NCBI GenBank assembly: GCA_016722375.1
Contig: JADKJG010000006.1
Span: 310,001-374,000, forward strand
Reading direction: 5' to 3'
DNA: 64,000 nucleotides
Origin: Bacteroidota bacterium
Lineage (GTDB): Bacteria > Bacteroidota > Bacteroidia > Chitinophagales > LD1
Below the pieces are notes generated by a model. That model was not told the origin of the DNA, searched no databases, and saw only the letters and a list, made by a program, of their open reading frames with translations. The first letter of the stretch is position 1. The number at the start of each line of letters is the position of its first letter. Position numbers and translations under genes: made by a program. Below, one piece after another: positions 8,048 to 17,508 of the stretch.

Positions 8048-10727
8048 ATGAAGAAAGCACTACTCCCTCTTGTTTGTTTTTTGGTGATTGGATTTGGTGA
8101 AGTGAAGGCGCAGTGGGTAACGATACCGGACGCGAATTTTGCGGCTCTCTTGCAGCAGAAGTTTCCCGGTTGTATCAATGGAAGTTTGATGGATACAACG
8201 TGTGCTGGAATAGTAGGAGCAAGAGCCATCAATTTTTCTTGGGAAGCGATAACCAATTTAGAAGGGATACAGTTTTTTGACAACTTAGATTCTCTTGATT
8301 GTAGCGATAATTCTATTACGGGGTTCCCATCTCTTCCCCCACAATTGAAATATTTGGATTGTCGATTTAACGAAATAACAAGCCTTCCAAATCTTCCAAA
8401 TTCATTGACAACCTTAAGATGCTACGAGAATCAACTTTCAAATTTCCCTACTCTTCCCTCTTCCTTGGATTTTTTCGATTGTGGTTATAACCTTTTGACT
8501 TCTTTACCTCCACTTCCCACGACCTTGACTTTTTTAATTTGCTCTCAAAATCAGCTTGTCAATCTAGGAACGCTGCCTAACGGCCTGATATCCCTTTACT
8601 GCAGTTGGAATCAAATAACTACTATACCATTTTGTCCTGATTCATTATCCGAATTGCATTGCGAGCTAAATCATCTCTCCATCTTACCATCTTTGCCAAA
8701 CTCCTTAAAGGAACTTAGTTGCGGCAGCAACCCTCTCATGAATCTACCGGCGATGCTACCTGACTCATTACAATTTTTGAATTGTAGCGACAATCAACTC
8801 ACAAATCTACCACCGCTTCCACTCAGCTTAATTAGCCTGGATTGCAGCTATAACTACCTCACTAATCTAGGGCAACTACCGTTTCTTGAAACCCTATTCT
8901 GTTCACATAATAATCTGCAAACCTTACCCACCCTTCCGGGTTCATTAGGATATCTTTACTGTGAGAATAATTTTCTCACAACCCTTCCCGCCATTGCCAG
9001 TGATGTTTTCCCTCTATTGCGATTCTAATCAAATTACGAGTTTGCCTCCCATCTCGTACTTGTGGCACCTATCTTGTTCAAATAATAGACTAACTAGTTT
9101 ACCGAATCTCCCATCATCGTTATCGGAGCTTAATTGCTCGTACCATAACTTAAGTGCAATACCTGACCTTACCCATTCCATGAGCAAATTTATTATTGAT
9201 GGAAATCCACTGATCAAGTGTATGCCCTCGCTAAAAAAGTATGTAGGCTCAAAATATAACTTCTCCATAAGAGGAACTGGTATTCAGTGCTTCCCCTTAG
9301 CTATAGAACATACCGGAATTATAACTGCGATTGATTCTATGCCAATTTGCAATTTATTCAATGCAAACGGATGTCCATTGGGGTGGAACATTCAAGGCAA
9401 TATCTACATGGATGCAAACAATGACTGTGTGCAACAAATCAATGAAGTAAATCTTCATTCGTTGAAATTAAATCTGTTCCAATCAGGCAATTTGGTTCAG
9501 TCCGGATATTTTATGAGCAACTATAGTTTTGATACAGATTTATCGACTTATACCGTAGCGGGAGATTCTACCGGCCTGCCTTTTACATTCGCATGTCCCA
9601 GGTCAGGGGATACTACATTAAATATTACGGCTCTTGATTCGCTGAAGAAAAATATAAATTTTGGCTTTAAGTGTAAGTCAGGCTTTGATTTAGCTGCATG
9701 GAGCATTGTCGGCAATCGCTTTCGTCCGGCATGGAATGAAATGGTAAATATTAAAGCCGGAGATATGGCTAATGCTTTGGGGGGTGCGTGCGCCAGTGGC
9801 GTAAGCGGTATTGTCAATGTTACGATAACCGGTCCGGCTAAATTTGTATCGCAAGCGCTGAGTGCATTAACGCCAAGTAGTTCAAGCAGCAACTCCGCTA
9901 CCTGGAATATTGCCGACTTCATTACGGTCAATTCTACTAAGGATTTCAATATCATCATCCAACCTGATACTACGGCACAAGCAGGGCAGCAAATTTGCAT
10001 TACCGTTTCAGTTTCTCCAACCACCGGAGACAACAATCCAACCAACAACGTATTGACTCAATGCTTTGAAGTACGTACTTCCTACGACCCTAATGATAAA
10101 GCCGTTTATCCCAGTGGAGATATATTACCCGAACAAGACTGGCTCACCTACACCATCCGCTTTCAAAACACAGGAAACGATACGGCGATTCATGTTCAAA
10201 TCATAGATACGCTCGATAGCGATATTGATATGGCGAGTTTCAAGCTCTTGGCTTATAGCCATGAGAACATCACACAGATATTAGAAGGCGGCATTGTGAA
10301 GTTTAACTTCCCGAATATCTACTTACCGGATAGCAATGTGAATGAGCCATTGAGTCATGGCTATATTCAATACAAGGTAAAGTTGAAAGACAACCTGCCC
10401 ATCGGCACAAACATCAGCAACACCGCCTACATCTATTTTGATTTCAATGCACCGGTAGTCACCAATACAACAACGAATACTATTTCAACGGCGACGGCTG
10501 TTTCTCCCTCCCCTTCGGGGAGGGGCGGGGTGGGGCTTTTTCCCAATCCCGCACACAACACCTTGACCATACTCACCTCCGGTTCTAATGAAAACATCAC
10601 TATCACTAATTTATTAGGGGAGCTTATGTTTCATGAAAGAACATTAAACGGAAGAAAAGAGATTGACATTTCACAATGGCCGCAGGGCATGTACTTTGTC
10701 AATCAGCAGAAGTTTGTGAAGCAGTAA
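8048..10727 (+). CDS. Secreted leucine-rich-repeat protein with T9SS sorting domain (frame interrupted)
   Basis: A signal peptide (MKKALLPLVCFLVIGFGEVKA) is followed by about 18 leucine-rich repeats of about 21 residues with the pattern LPxLPxSLxxLxCxxNxL (about residues 75-410). Next come an SdrD/DUF11-like beta domain (SYDPNDKAVYPSG, then WLTYTIRFQNTGNDTA) and a C-terminal T9SS type A sorting domain beginning GLFPNPAHN. The reading frame shifts once: the first frame stops at 9028 and the second is open from 8961. The repeat pattern continues across the join, and total length is one base over a multiple of three. The likely lesion is the TTTTCCC run at 9006-9012. Cell-surface binding is the probable role. 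Confidence 0.85.
10504..10537. repeat. GC-rich REP-like palindrome inside the LRR gene
   Basis: Hairpin with arms CCCTCCCC (10506-10513) and GGGGAGGG (10517-10524), followed by CGGGGTGGGG. It is much richer in GC than its surroundings and is read in frame as SPSPSGRGGVG, exactly at the hinge before the T9SS sorting domain. Similar CTCCCTCCCC/GGGGAGGG palindromes are dispersed in many Bacteroidota genomes. Confidence 0.65.
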
Positions 10728-10736
10728 AACATTTTT

Positions 10737-12227
10737 TTATAAGCGCATCGTTCGCATAAAATCTACCGTTATCTGAATGTCGTTGTAGAGAACCCGGTCG
10801 TGCGTGAGCGTGGGTACGAGGTGGCGATAATCACTTTTTATTTTTTCGATAAGAGGTGAGCTTTTGAGCGGTCGCCGGAAATCGAGTGCCTGCATAGCCG
10901 TCATGAACTCGATGGCCAATACCTTTTCGATGTTGTAAACTATTTTGTAGGTTTTGACAGCCGCATTGGCACCCATGCTCACATGGTCTTCTTGTCCATC
11001 GCTACTGGTGATGGTGTCCACACTGGCGGGGGTGGCGAGTTGTTTATTCATCGAAACAATGGCGGCGGCGGTGTATTGAGGAATCATCAAACCGGAATGA
11101 AGGCCAGAGTCTTCAATCAAAAATTTAGGAAGGTTGCGCTTGCCACTGAGTAGTTGAAAAGTTCTTCGCTCAGAGATGCTGGCTAATTCACTCATAGCAA
11201 TGCCGAGATAATCGAGCGCGATAGCGAGCGGTTCGCCGTGAAAGTTGCCGCCACTGAGAATAAGATTTTCCTCTTCAAAGATGAGCGGGTTATCGGTCAC
11301 GGCGTTGATTTCACATTCAAATACTTCGCGCACCTGTGCAATGGCAAACTTCACTGCTCCATGCACTTGTGGCACACAGCGGAACGAGTAGGGGTCTTGC
11401 ATAGTGTTCTTGGCCTGTTCGGCAATTTCACTTCCTTTCAAAAACATGAGCACATTGGCAGCGCTTTCAATTTGCCCTTTGTGGTTGCGCACTTTTTGAA
11501 TGGCCGGATGAAAAGGAGTGATTTCACCATAGAAAGCATCGAGCGAAATAGCTGCCGTCAGGTCTGCCAGTTTTTCTACGCGCTCGGCTTCGATGATGGA
11601 GTAACATCCCCATGCACTCATAAACTGTGTGCCGTTGAGCAAGGCTAATCCCTCTTTGGCTTTGAGGTGGATAGGTTCAAGTCCGGCATCTTTCAGGGCG
11701 ATACCGGTCTCCAATTTCTCACCTTTGTAACGAACCATTCCTTTGCCAATCAGCGGCAGGGAGAGATGTGCCAGTGGAGCGAGATCACCGGAGGCACCGA
11801 GCGAACCCACTTCCCAAACCACCGGTAGGATGTCGTGATTGTATAAGTCTATCAACCGCTGAATGGTTTTCATCGTGATGCCCGAATGACCTAAAGCCAA
11901 GGACTTCACTTTGAGCAGCATCATAAGTTTCACCACTTCTGGTTTCACTTCATCACCCATACCGCAGGCGTGGCTCATCACTAAGTTTTTTTGAAGCTCT
12001 TCTAATTGATCCGGCGGAATCTCTTTATCACATAAGGCTCCAAAGCCGGTGTTGATACCATAATACCGCGCACCAGGTTCAGCGATTTTGTGTTCAAGAA
12101 ATTGGCGGCAAGAAATAATTTTCTTGATCGAATCGTCCGTCAGTTCTATCTTCATGTCTGAAGCAAGAAAGAGTCGAATGTCGTCAAGCGTCAGTTCTTT
12201 GCCAACGGGGAAAGTAGGTCTATTCAT
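10737..12227 (-). CDS. hutH: Histidine ammonia-lyase
   Basis: 496 residues, normal for the family. It deaminates histidine to urocanate. The self-forming MIO electrophile comes from ASG at residues 145-147, inside GSLGASGDLAPLAHLSLP. The catalytic tyrosine is in YYGINTGFG (near residue 57), with further active-site blocks NGTQFMS, QDPYSFRCVPQVHGA and SSDGQEDHVSMGA. A tyrosine or phenylalanine ammonia-lyase is an alternative within the same superfamily, but overall length and blocks fit HutH. No other hut genes are adjacent. Confidence 0.92.
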   Translation of the reverse strand: MNRPTFPVGKELTLDDIRLFLASDMKIELTDDSIKKIISCRQFLEHKIAEPGARYYGINTGFGALCDKEIPPDQLEELQKNLVMSHACGMGDEVKPEVVKLMMLLKVKSLALGHSGITMKTIQRLIDLYNHDILPVVWEVGSLGASGDLAPLAHLSLPLIGKGMVRYKGEKLETGIALKDAGLEPIHLKAKEGLALLNGTQFMSAWGCYSIIEAERVEKLADLTAAISLDAFYGEITPFHPAIQKVRNHKGQIESAANVLMFLKGSEIAEQAKNTMQDPYSFRCVPQVHGAVKFAIAQVREVFECEINAVTDNPLIFEEENLILSGGNFHGEPLAIALDYLGIAMSELASISERRTFQLLSGKRNLPKFLIEDSGLHSGLMIPQYTAAAIVSMNKQLATPASVDTITSSDGQEDHVSMGANAAVKTYKIVYNIEKVLAIEFMTAMQALDFRRPLKSSPLIEKIKSDYRHLVPTLTHDRVLYNDIQITVDFMRTMRL

Positions 12228-12229
12228 AA

Positions 12230-12325
12230 TTATAAGGCTTTGGGAAATTCATTCATATACTTCGGCAATATAGGATAGATACTGCCGCATGACTCAATCA
12301 ACCGGTGGCGTTTCTCGCTGGTCAT
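12230..12325 (-). CDS. Possible 31-residue leader peptide upstream of hutH
   Basis: An ATG at 12323-12325 opens a 31-codon frame (MTSEKRHRL... ending MNEFPKAL) whose TAA is 2 nt before the hutH ATG. The composition is peptide-like rather than random, and the tight spacing would allow translational coupling. I recognise no family. It may equally be a chance frame in the leader. Confidence 0.3.
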   Translation of the reverse strand: MTSEKRHRLIESCGSIYPILPKYMNEFPKAL

Positions 12326-12358
12326 GATGAATGGATTTGAGGATGAAGTAAAACAAAA

Positions 12359-12384
12359 AAAGCAGAGATAGGAAACTCTGCTTT
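12359..12384 (-). terminator. Rho-independent terminator after purQ
   Basis: Arms AAAGCAGAG (12359-12367) and CTCTGCTTT (12376-12384) with an 8-nt loop. On the minus strand the stem is followed by a T-rich tract. It sits 22 nt past the purQ stop. Confidence 0.75.
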
Positions 12385-12406
12385 TAAAATTTGTTGGTCA
12401 ATGGAT

Positions 12407-13126
12407 TTACCCGTAAAGAACCGTCATCTCCATCACGCGGCTGATGAGCGATTCAAATAAAATTCGACCATCGGTATTCAACAACTCTTTTTCCGAAGCT
12501 CTTTCGGGATGTGGCATCATGCCGAAAACATTCTTTTCGACGTTGCAGATACCGGCGATGTGGTCAATAGATCCGTTCGGGTTCGCTTCATGGCCAACCT
12601 CCCCATGTTCATCGCAATATTTGAAAAGCACTTGATCGTTTTCATAAAGCGATTGAAGGGTGGCATCGTCGCAATAATATCTTCCATCGCCATGTGCAAT
12701 AGGAATCTTCAAAATATCTTCATCATGAGTCTTGCAGGTGAGGAGAGTTTTATTGGTCTGCACCTTTAAATAGATGTTCTTACACTCATACTTCATGCTA
12801 TCATTCCGCAACAAAACACCGGGAAGCAGATGCGATTCGCAAAGAATCTGAAAGCCGTTACAAACCCCAAAAACTTTTCCTCCCGATTTAGCAAACTGAA
12901 TGACCGCCTCCATCACGGGGGAGAAACGAGCGATAGCACCGGTGCGCAAATAGTCGCCATAGCTGAATCCTCCGGGAAGAATGATACAATCGTTTGTAGC
13001 GAAATCAGAAATATCGGTTTCCTTGTGCCAGATGTAGCGGGCTTCGCTACCCATCACTTCCTTCACTACGTGATACATATCCCGGTCGCAGTTGGAACCA
13101 GGGAAAACTACAATGCCAAACTTCAT
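12407..13126 (-). CDS. purQ: Phosphoribosylformylglycinamidine synthase, glutaminase subunit
   Basis: 239 residues from the ATG at 13124-13126. The frame extends further upstream, but MKFGIVVFPGSNCDRD is the canonical PurQ start. It is a class I glutamine amidotransferase: the nucleophile is Cys89 in GVCNGFQ, and the His/Glu pair is in MMPHPERASE near the C-terminus. It supplies ammonia to PurL in purine synthesis. The start codon overlaps the stop of the upstream membrane-protein gene (ATGA), so the two are translationally coupled. Confidence 0.95.
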   Translation of the reverse strand: MKFGIVVFPGSNCDRDMYHVVKEVMGSEARYIWHKETDISDFATNDCIILPGGFSYGDYLRTGAIARFSPVMEAVIQFAKSGGKVFGVCNGFQILCESHLLPGVLLRNDSMKYECKNIYLKVQTNKTLLTCKTHDEDILKIPIAHGDGRYYCDDATLQSLYENDQVLFKYCDEHGEVGHEANPNGSIDHIAGICNVEKNVFGMMPHPERASEKELLNTDGRILFESLISRVMEMTVLYG

Positions 13127-14139
13127 GATTCGATGGTTTTTAATAATGACGGCAGATACTGTCCTGCCAACACGAGCAAAATTAGAATTAAATGAATCAC
13201 TTCGTAAATCCAGACTCTTTTCACCTGCATTATCAGCATAGAAATGATGATAGCCAGCGGCAAACTCAGCCAAAGGATGTGGGTGAGACTGGCATATTGC
13301 AAAAGCAGGAAAGAAACTAGGCTGAGTACGGTAAAGACAAGCAGCAACAAAGCAAATTTTCGCGTCTGAATGACCGAAGAATAAATAGCGGCAGGCAACA
13401 TTACGTATGAAACCATACTAATGAAGCCCAACACACCGAGCAATGCCCACTCCATTTGTGTGAAATGGAATCCGTTCAACCAGTTTATGGAATGATTGTT
13501 TTCTAAAAGCGAAAGCAATATCGGCAGATCATCTATCCAGAAGTAGAAGGTAAACACCAGAAAAAATGGAGCGATAAATCCGAGAAAAAGTATCGTCCAT
13601 TCTCGATAGCTGAACGCCCGAACGGTTGCCAGTCCTATATATCCAAACAGTAAAAAAAGAATGGAAGGAAAGTAAAACAAAGAGGCAATGGCAATCAGAA
13701 AGCCAATGTCGAATATGTCTCCGTTCGCCTTTTCTTTTCGGACGATAGAAAATATTTTACCGGTGGCAGCAATCAAAAAAGTAAAGGAAACCGCCGCCGG
13801 ATCCAACAACAAAAACTGGGGCAGAAATGAGGAAAAAACAATAAAGATAGCACCCGGCAAATAGTTTCTTTTTGATAGAATTTTATTGGAATTGACAATA
13901 TCGTTTACCCAAATAGCCTGTATAAAACATAGCAGCGCGGAGAGAAGGACACTCAGCGTTAAATAGGGAATAGGGATGCGCAACAGCAAACCGAAAAGTC
14001 CACTGCTCAAGGGTTCCTGATGCAAGAAAACCGATTCTGTATTGGGTGAGTGCGAGACAAAATAAAGCCGAAATATGACCAGATAAATGAAATATAACAG
14101 AACTACTAAAGGGTTGTTGGATTTGAAGATAGATAGCAT
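13123..14139 (-). CDS. Multi-pass membrane protein, DUF6427-like
   Basis: 338 residues with roughly nine to ten hydrophobic helices spread along the whole length and short, mostly basic loops (for example RKEKANGD). There are no recognisable catalytic or transport motifs. The MLSIFKSNNPLVVLLYF start resembles DUF6427 proteins of Bacteroidota, an assignment from memory of the family start rather than a full comparison. It overlaps purQ by 4 nt and lies 9 nt after the next gene upstream, so it is part of a three-gene leftward unit. Confidence 0.6.
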   Translation of the reverse strand: MLSIFKSNNPLVVLLYFIYLVIFRLYFVSHSPNTESVFLHQEPLSSGLFGLLLRIPIPYLTLSVLLSALLCFIQAIWVNDIVNSNKILSKRNYLPGAIFIVFSSFLPQFLLLDPAAVSFTFLIAATGKIFSIVRKEKANGDIFDIGFLIAIASLFYFPSILFLLFGYIGLATVRAFSYREWTILFLGFIAPFFLVFTFYFWIDDLPILLSLLENNHSINWLNGFHFTQMEWALLGVLGFISMVSYVMLPAAIYSSVIQTRKFALLLLVFTVLSLVSFLLLQYASLTHILWLSLPLAIIISMLIMQVKRVWIYEVIHLILILLVLAGQYLPSLLKTIES

Positions 14140-14148
14140 TGCAACTTT

Positions 14149-15588
14149 TTAAAAGGCGATTTTTAGTAGGCGCAATGAATTGCTTTTATAACTGGGAATC
14201 ACCACCTGGTTTGGCGTGATCTGTTTTCCCAATTTTGGCAACAGCAAAACATCATTATCGTTTTGACTTAATAGTGTCTTTTTTTCACTGGTGCCATCGC
14301 TATTGAGGATATATTGTGTCAATGTGCCGCCACCCATCAGGTCATCTACATATATAAGCCTCAGTTTGTCCTTTTCATTCATAATCAAAAAAGAAGAGTA
14401 GGCGCCGTTGTCATCTTCGCTCTTCTGCGTTTTGCGCATGACCGAATTCCATTCCATGGTTCCATCGGGTGCAATAGAAAAGGCAATGACATCGTTAAAT
14501 TGAAATGATTCGGAAGTTCGATAAGAATTAAAACCCGGTTGAAAGCCAGAAGAAACGGGTATTTCACGGGTGTCTTTAATGAATGATTCGGCCAAAACCA
14601 TCGCACCGCCATCGTTCCGCAATAAGGCTTTTCGGATATTGAAAGTATAGAGCCGCGAAATATCTCCCGGTTGCCGACCGGTTAGTTTTACCATAAAGTC
14701 GTTGGGAAAACTGATGTACTGCGAGGCTAATGGAATCCCATTGGCCGGATCAAAAGAAGAATAGAAGATGCCCGTAGCAGCAGATTCTCCAGAAGGAGTG
14801 ATCTCACCAAAAAACCCGCATACGACCAGATTGCCATTTTTACTATCCAGCTCGAAAGAAGATTCGCCAAATACCGTTCGTTCAATAACTAAGCGATAGG
14901 TAGTTAAATCTCCTTGGTTACTGAGCCGATAGGCATCGTAATTGCTATGGCCCTCTTGATCTGGCGGGCGCAACATGTACAAAGCATTCCCATCATTATC
15001 TACCAAAGATTTCGAGTCCTCCAGTTCTTGCTCGTCGCGGTTTATAGGTACGGTTCGGTGGTAAAGCGGTTTTAGAGATTGGTCTAAACACAAGAATTGT
15101 ATGGACTCGACCTTGTTTCCGTTGAAATAAGGATAATAGATCAATAGATTTGATTGGTCGGGCGAAGCTCGGAATCGCAAATTGGAAGCCACTAAATCTT
15201 TCCTATCCACAATGGTGTCAATCACTAAAGGTTTTCCGATCTCTGCATAGCTGGCGCTCACGGGCTGCGCCATCAGGACTGAATATTTCTTCTCTTGCAA
15301 TAAGTAAAAGATCACGGCACCGGATCGGTTAAGCATGATGTGTTGCAACAATCCGCTCTGATTTCTAAAGTCAATAGTTTTACCGGAAATTAGTTTCAAC
15401 TTATCATCGAAAACATCCATGATATCTTCGGTGCCATAAAGCCTCACCACCACTCCATCGTTGTTTTTCCCAATCACGCGGAAGCGACTGGCTTTGGCAG
15501 GCAGGCGATAGGGGTTAGAAATTTCCACCACTTGGGCGGACAATGAATAAATAACAAATAGTAAAAAGAAAACCGGCAGCCATTTCAT
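14149..15588 (-). CDS. Secreted protein of unknown function, beta-rich
   Basis: 479 residues with a clear signal peptide (MKWLPVFFLLFVIYSLSAQ). The mature part is rich in short beta-strand-like segments with repeating 'value, bond, value' patterns and several NxDG/DNDG turns (for example KNNDGVV, DNDGNAL, SEDDNGAY), suggesting a beta-propeller-like fold. No T9SS sorting domain is visible, so it may stay periplasmic. I do not recognise the family. It is the first gene of the unit leading to purQ. Confidence 0.6.
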   Translation of the reverse strand: MKWLPVFFLLFVIYSLSAQVVEISNPYRLPAKASRFRVIGKNNDGVVVRLYGTEDIMDVFDDKLKLISGKTIDFRNQSGLLQHIMLNRSGAVIFYLLQEKKYSVLMAQPVSASYAEIGKPLVIDTIVDRKDLVASNLRFRASPDQSNLLIYYPYFNGNKVESIQFLCLDQSLKPLYHRTVPINRDEQELEDSKSLVDNDGNALYMLRPPDQEGHSNYDAYRLSNQGDLTTYRLVIERTVFGESSFELDSKNGNLVVCGFFGEITPSGESAATGIFYSSFDPANGIPLASQYISFPNDFMVKLTGRQPGDISRLYTFNIRKALLRNDGGAMVLAESFIKDTREIPVSSGFQPGFNSYRTSESFQFNDVIAFSIAPDGTMEWNSVMRKTQKSEDDNGAYSSFLIMNEKDKLRLIYVDDLMGGGTLTQYILNSDGTSEKKTLLSQNDNDVLLLPKLGKQITPNQVVIPSYKSNSLRLLKIAF

Positions 15589-15630
15589 CGGTTCAAAATA
15601 AAGTCTTTTTTGCTGCTAATACAGAGGATG

Positions 15631-16098
15631 TTATTCAGGATACACTTCACGGTATCCTTCATTGGTCAGGATGAACCCCCGGCCATTGGCTATCAGCCAG
15701 TCTTTTTCAACCAAACAGCGAATGGCTTTGTCATATTGGTCGAAATGATAGCGGTCTTCATTTTGAAGAGTAGCAAGTAAGGCGGGTAACAAAAGAATAT
15801 CGTTCTTGTCAATACGTCTTTTTCTGAAATCAGCTAAGATAATTTCAATGGTATCTGCCAGTGAATAATGCCGGTAAAGATACTCGTAGCCTAGGGCGGT
15901 GAGGCGATAAGTATCATCGTCCACATTTACATAACCTTGCTGAACCAGCCCACTCATTTCTTCCTCGAAACTTTGCTGACTCTCTTCCTCCCAAAGATGA
16001 ACGCTGGCAGAAATATGGCGGGGATACAAGACTCCGTTTGCGGGTATTCGGTGTTTGCGAAAAATATCGAAAATCTTTTCTGATACAGATGAGTTCAT
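15631..16098 (-). CDS. Winged-helix-like hypothetical protein
   Basis: 155 residues, cytosolic. Two similar halves (about 1-85 and 85-155) each end in a short wing-like beta pair (GYVNVDDDTYRLTALGYEYLY and DWLIANGRGFILTNEGYREVY). This is typical of tandem winged-helix modules in which a 'turn, strand, LT..G' motif closes the domain. DNA binding or protein interaction is possible. No catalytic residues are evident. It is divergent from queA. Confidence 0.5.
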   Translation of the reverse strand: MNSSVSEKIFDIFRKHRIPANGVLYPRHISASVHLWEEESQQSFEEEMSGLVQQGYVNVDDDTYRLTALGYEYLYRHYSLADTIEIILADFRKRRIDKNDILLLPALLATLQNEDRYHFDQYDKAIRCLVEKDWLIANGRGFILTNEGYREVYPE

Positions 16099-16235
16099 AG
16101 CTTGGGGTATATGAATGGATAGAATATCAGCGGTTTTATTTCGGCATTAATCAACTAAAGGTAAATATTTTTCTGAATTGGGAAATGTTTTTATCCACCC
16201 ATTTGTTTGCCGCCCGATCATATATTTGACCTTCC

Positions 16236-17459
16236 ATGACCAAGCACATAGCCGACCTTCGCATTGAGCCATTCCGCTACGATTTACCAGATGAGCGCAT
16301 TGCACGCTACCCACTGTCCGAACGAGATGAAAGTAAATTGCTGGTTTACCGTTCTGGAGAAATCTGGGAAGATACTTACCGAAATATTGCTGCGCACATC
16401 CCCACAGATTCACTTCTGGTTTTCAATAACACCAAAGTCATTCATGCCCGCTTGTTCTTTCCAACTGCCACCGGAGCCCAAGTAGAAGTCTTCTGTCTGG
16501 AACCTGCCGGCGAACAAATAGACATGGCCTCTGCCATGGTAAAAAAGGAATCTACTCGATGGAATTGCCTGATTGGGCGAGCCAGCAAATGGAAAGAAAA
16601 AGTGTTGGTGATGAAGACCGATACCTTCACGATGCAGGCAGAAATTGTGGAAAGAAATTCTGATGCTTTCGTAGTTGAATTTCGTTGGACACCCATTCAC
16701 TTTACCTTCGCTGAAATATTAGACCGTGCGGGTGTAATGCCTATTCCTCCTTATCTGAAACGAAGCGCCGACCAAACAGACCAGACTCGCTACCAGACCG
16801 TCTTTGCCGAATATGAAGGTTCTGTGGCTGCGCCAACAGCCGGTCTTCACTTCACGCCTCGTGTTTTTGAATCATTTGCTCAAAAAAATATTCAGACCAC
16901 CTTTCTCACCTTACACGTTGGAGCGGGAACATTTAAACCGGTGACTGCTGAAACCATCGGAGCACATGAAATGCATGCAGAAGTGATCTGTTTGTCCAGA
17001 GCTACTATTCAGCAAATTAAAGATGCCTTGGAGCGACCGATGATTCCGGTGGGCACTACTTCGCTTCGCACTTTAGAGAGTTTATATTGGATGGGGGTGA
17101 AAGCCAAATTGAATCCATCTCTTTCTGAGCAGGAAATCGAAATCAGTCAATGGGAGGTTTATAAGTCACTGCCAGATGATATTTCTGCTTCTGATGCTCT
17201 GGATGCTTTACTTTTATGGATGAAAACAAAAGGGTTGGAAACCTTGCTTTGTAAAACGCAGATTCTTATCGCCCCCGGATACACATTGAAAATTGCGACG
17301 GCGCTCATCACTAACTTCCATCAACCTTCCTCCACCTTGTTGCTCTTAGTGGCGGCCATTGCCGGAGGGGATTGGAAGAAAATTTATGATTATGCGCTGA
17401 CTCATGACTTTCGCTTTTTGAGCTATGGCGATGGGTCGCTGATTTTTGCGAGAAAATGA
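16236..17459 (+). CDS. queA: S-adenosylmethionine:tRNA ribosyltransferase-isomerase
   Basis: 407 residues. It transfers and isomerises the ribosyl group of SAM onto 7-aminomethyl-7-deazaguanine in tRNA, making epoxyqueuosine. Family blocks are FRYDLPDERIARYPL at the start, LLVFNNTKVIHARL, the VAAPTAGLHFT block, TLHVGAGTFKPV and the closing NFHQPSSTLLLLVAA. It is longer than the roughly 350-residue E. coli form, as is common in Bacteroidota. It lies 49 nt upstream of mnmA, another tRNA wobble-modification gene. Confidence 0.95.
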   Translation: MTKHIADLRIEPFRYDLPDERIARYPLSERDESKLLVYRSGEIWEDTYRNIAAHIPTDSLLVFNNTKVIHARLFFPTATGAQVEVFCLEPAGEQIDMASAMVKKESTRWNCLIGRASKWKEKVLVMKTDTFTMQAEIVERNSDAFVVEFRWTPIHFTFAEILDRAGVMPIPPYLKRSADQTDQTRYQTVFAEYEGSVAAPTAGLHFTPRVFESFAQKNIQTTFLTLHVGAGTFKPVTAETIGAHEMHAEVICLSRATIQQIKDALERPMIPVGTTSLRTLESLYWMGVKAKLNPSLSEQEIEISQWEVYKSLPDDISASDALDALLLWMKTKGLETLLCKTQILIAPGYTLKIATALITNFHQPSSTLLLLVAAIAGGDWKKIYDYALTHDFRFLSYGDGSLIFARK

Positions 17460-17508
17460 AGTGCGCTAAAGTTTTTCGTTTTTAATTGCTTTATCTTAGC
17501 GCCTTGTT

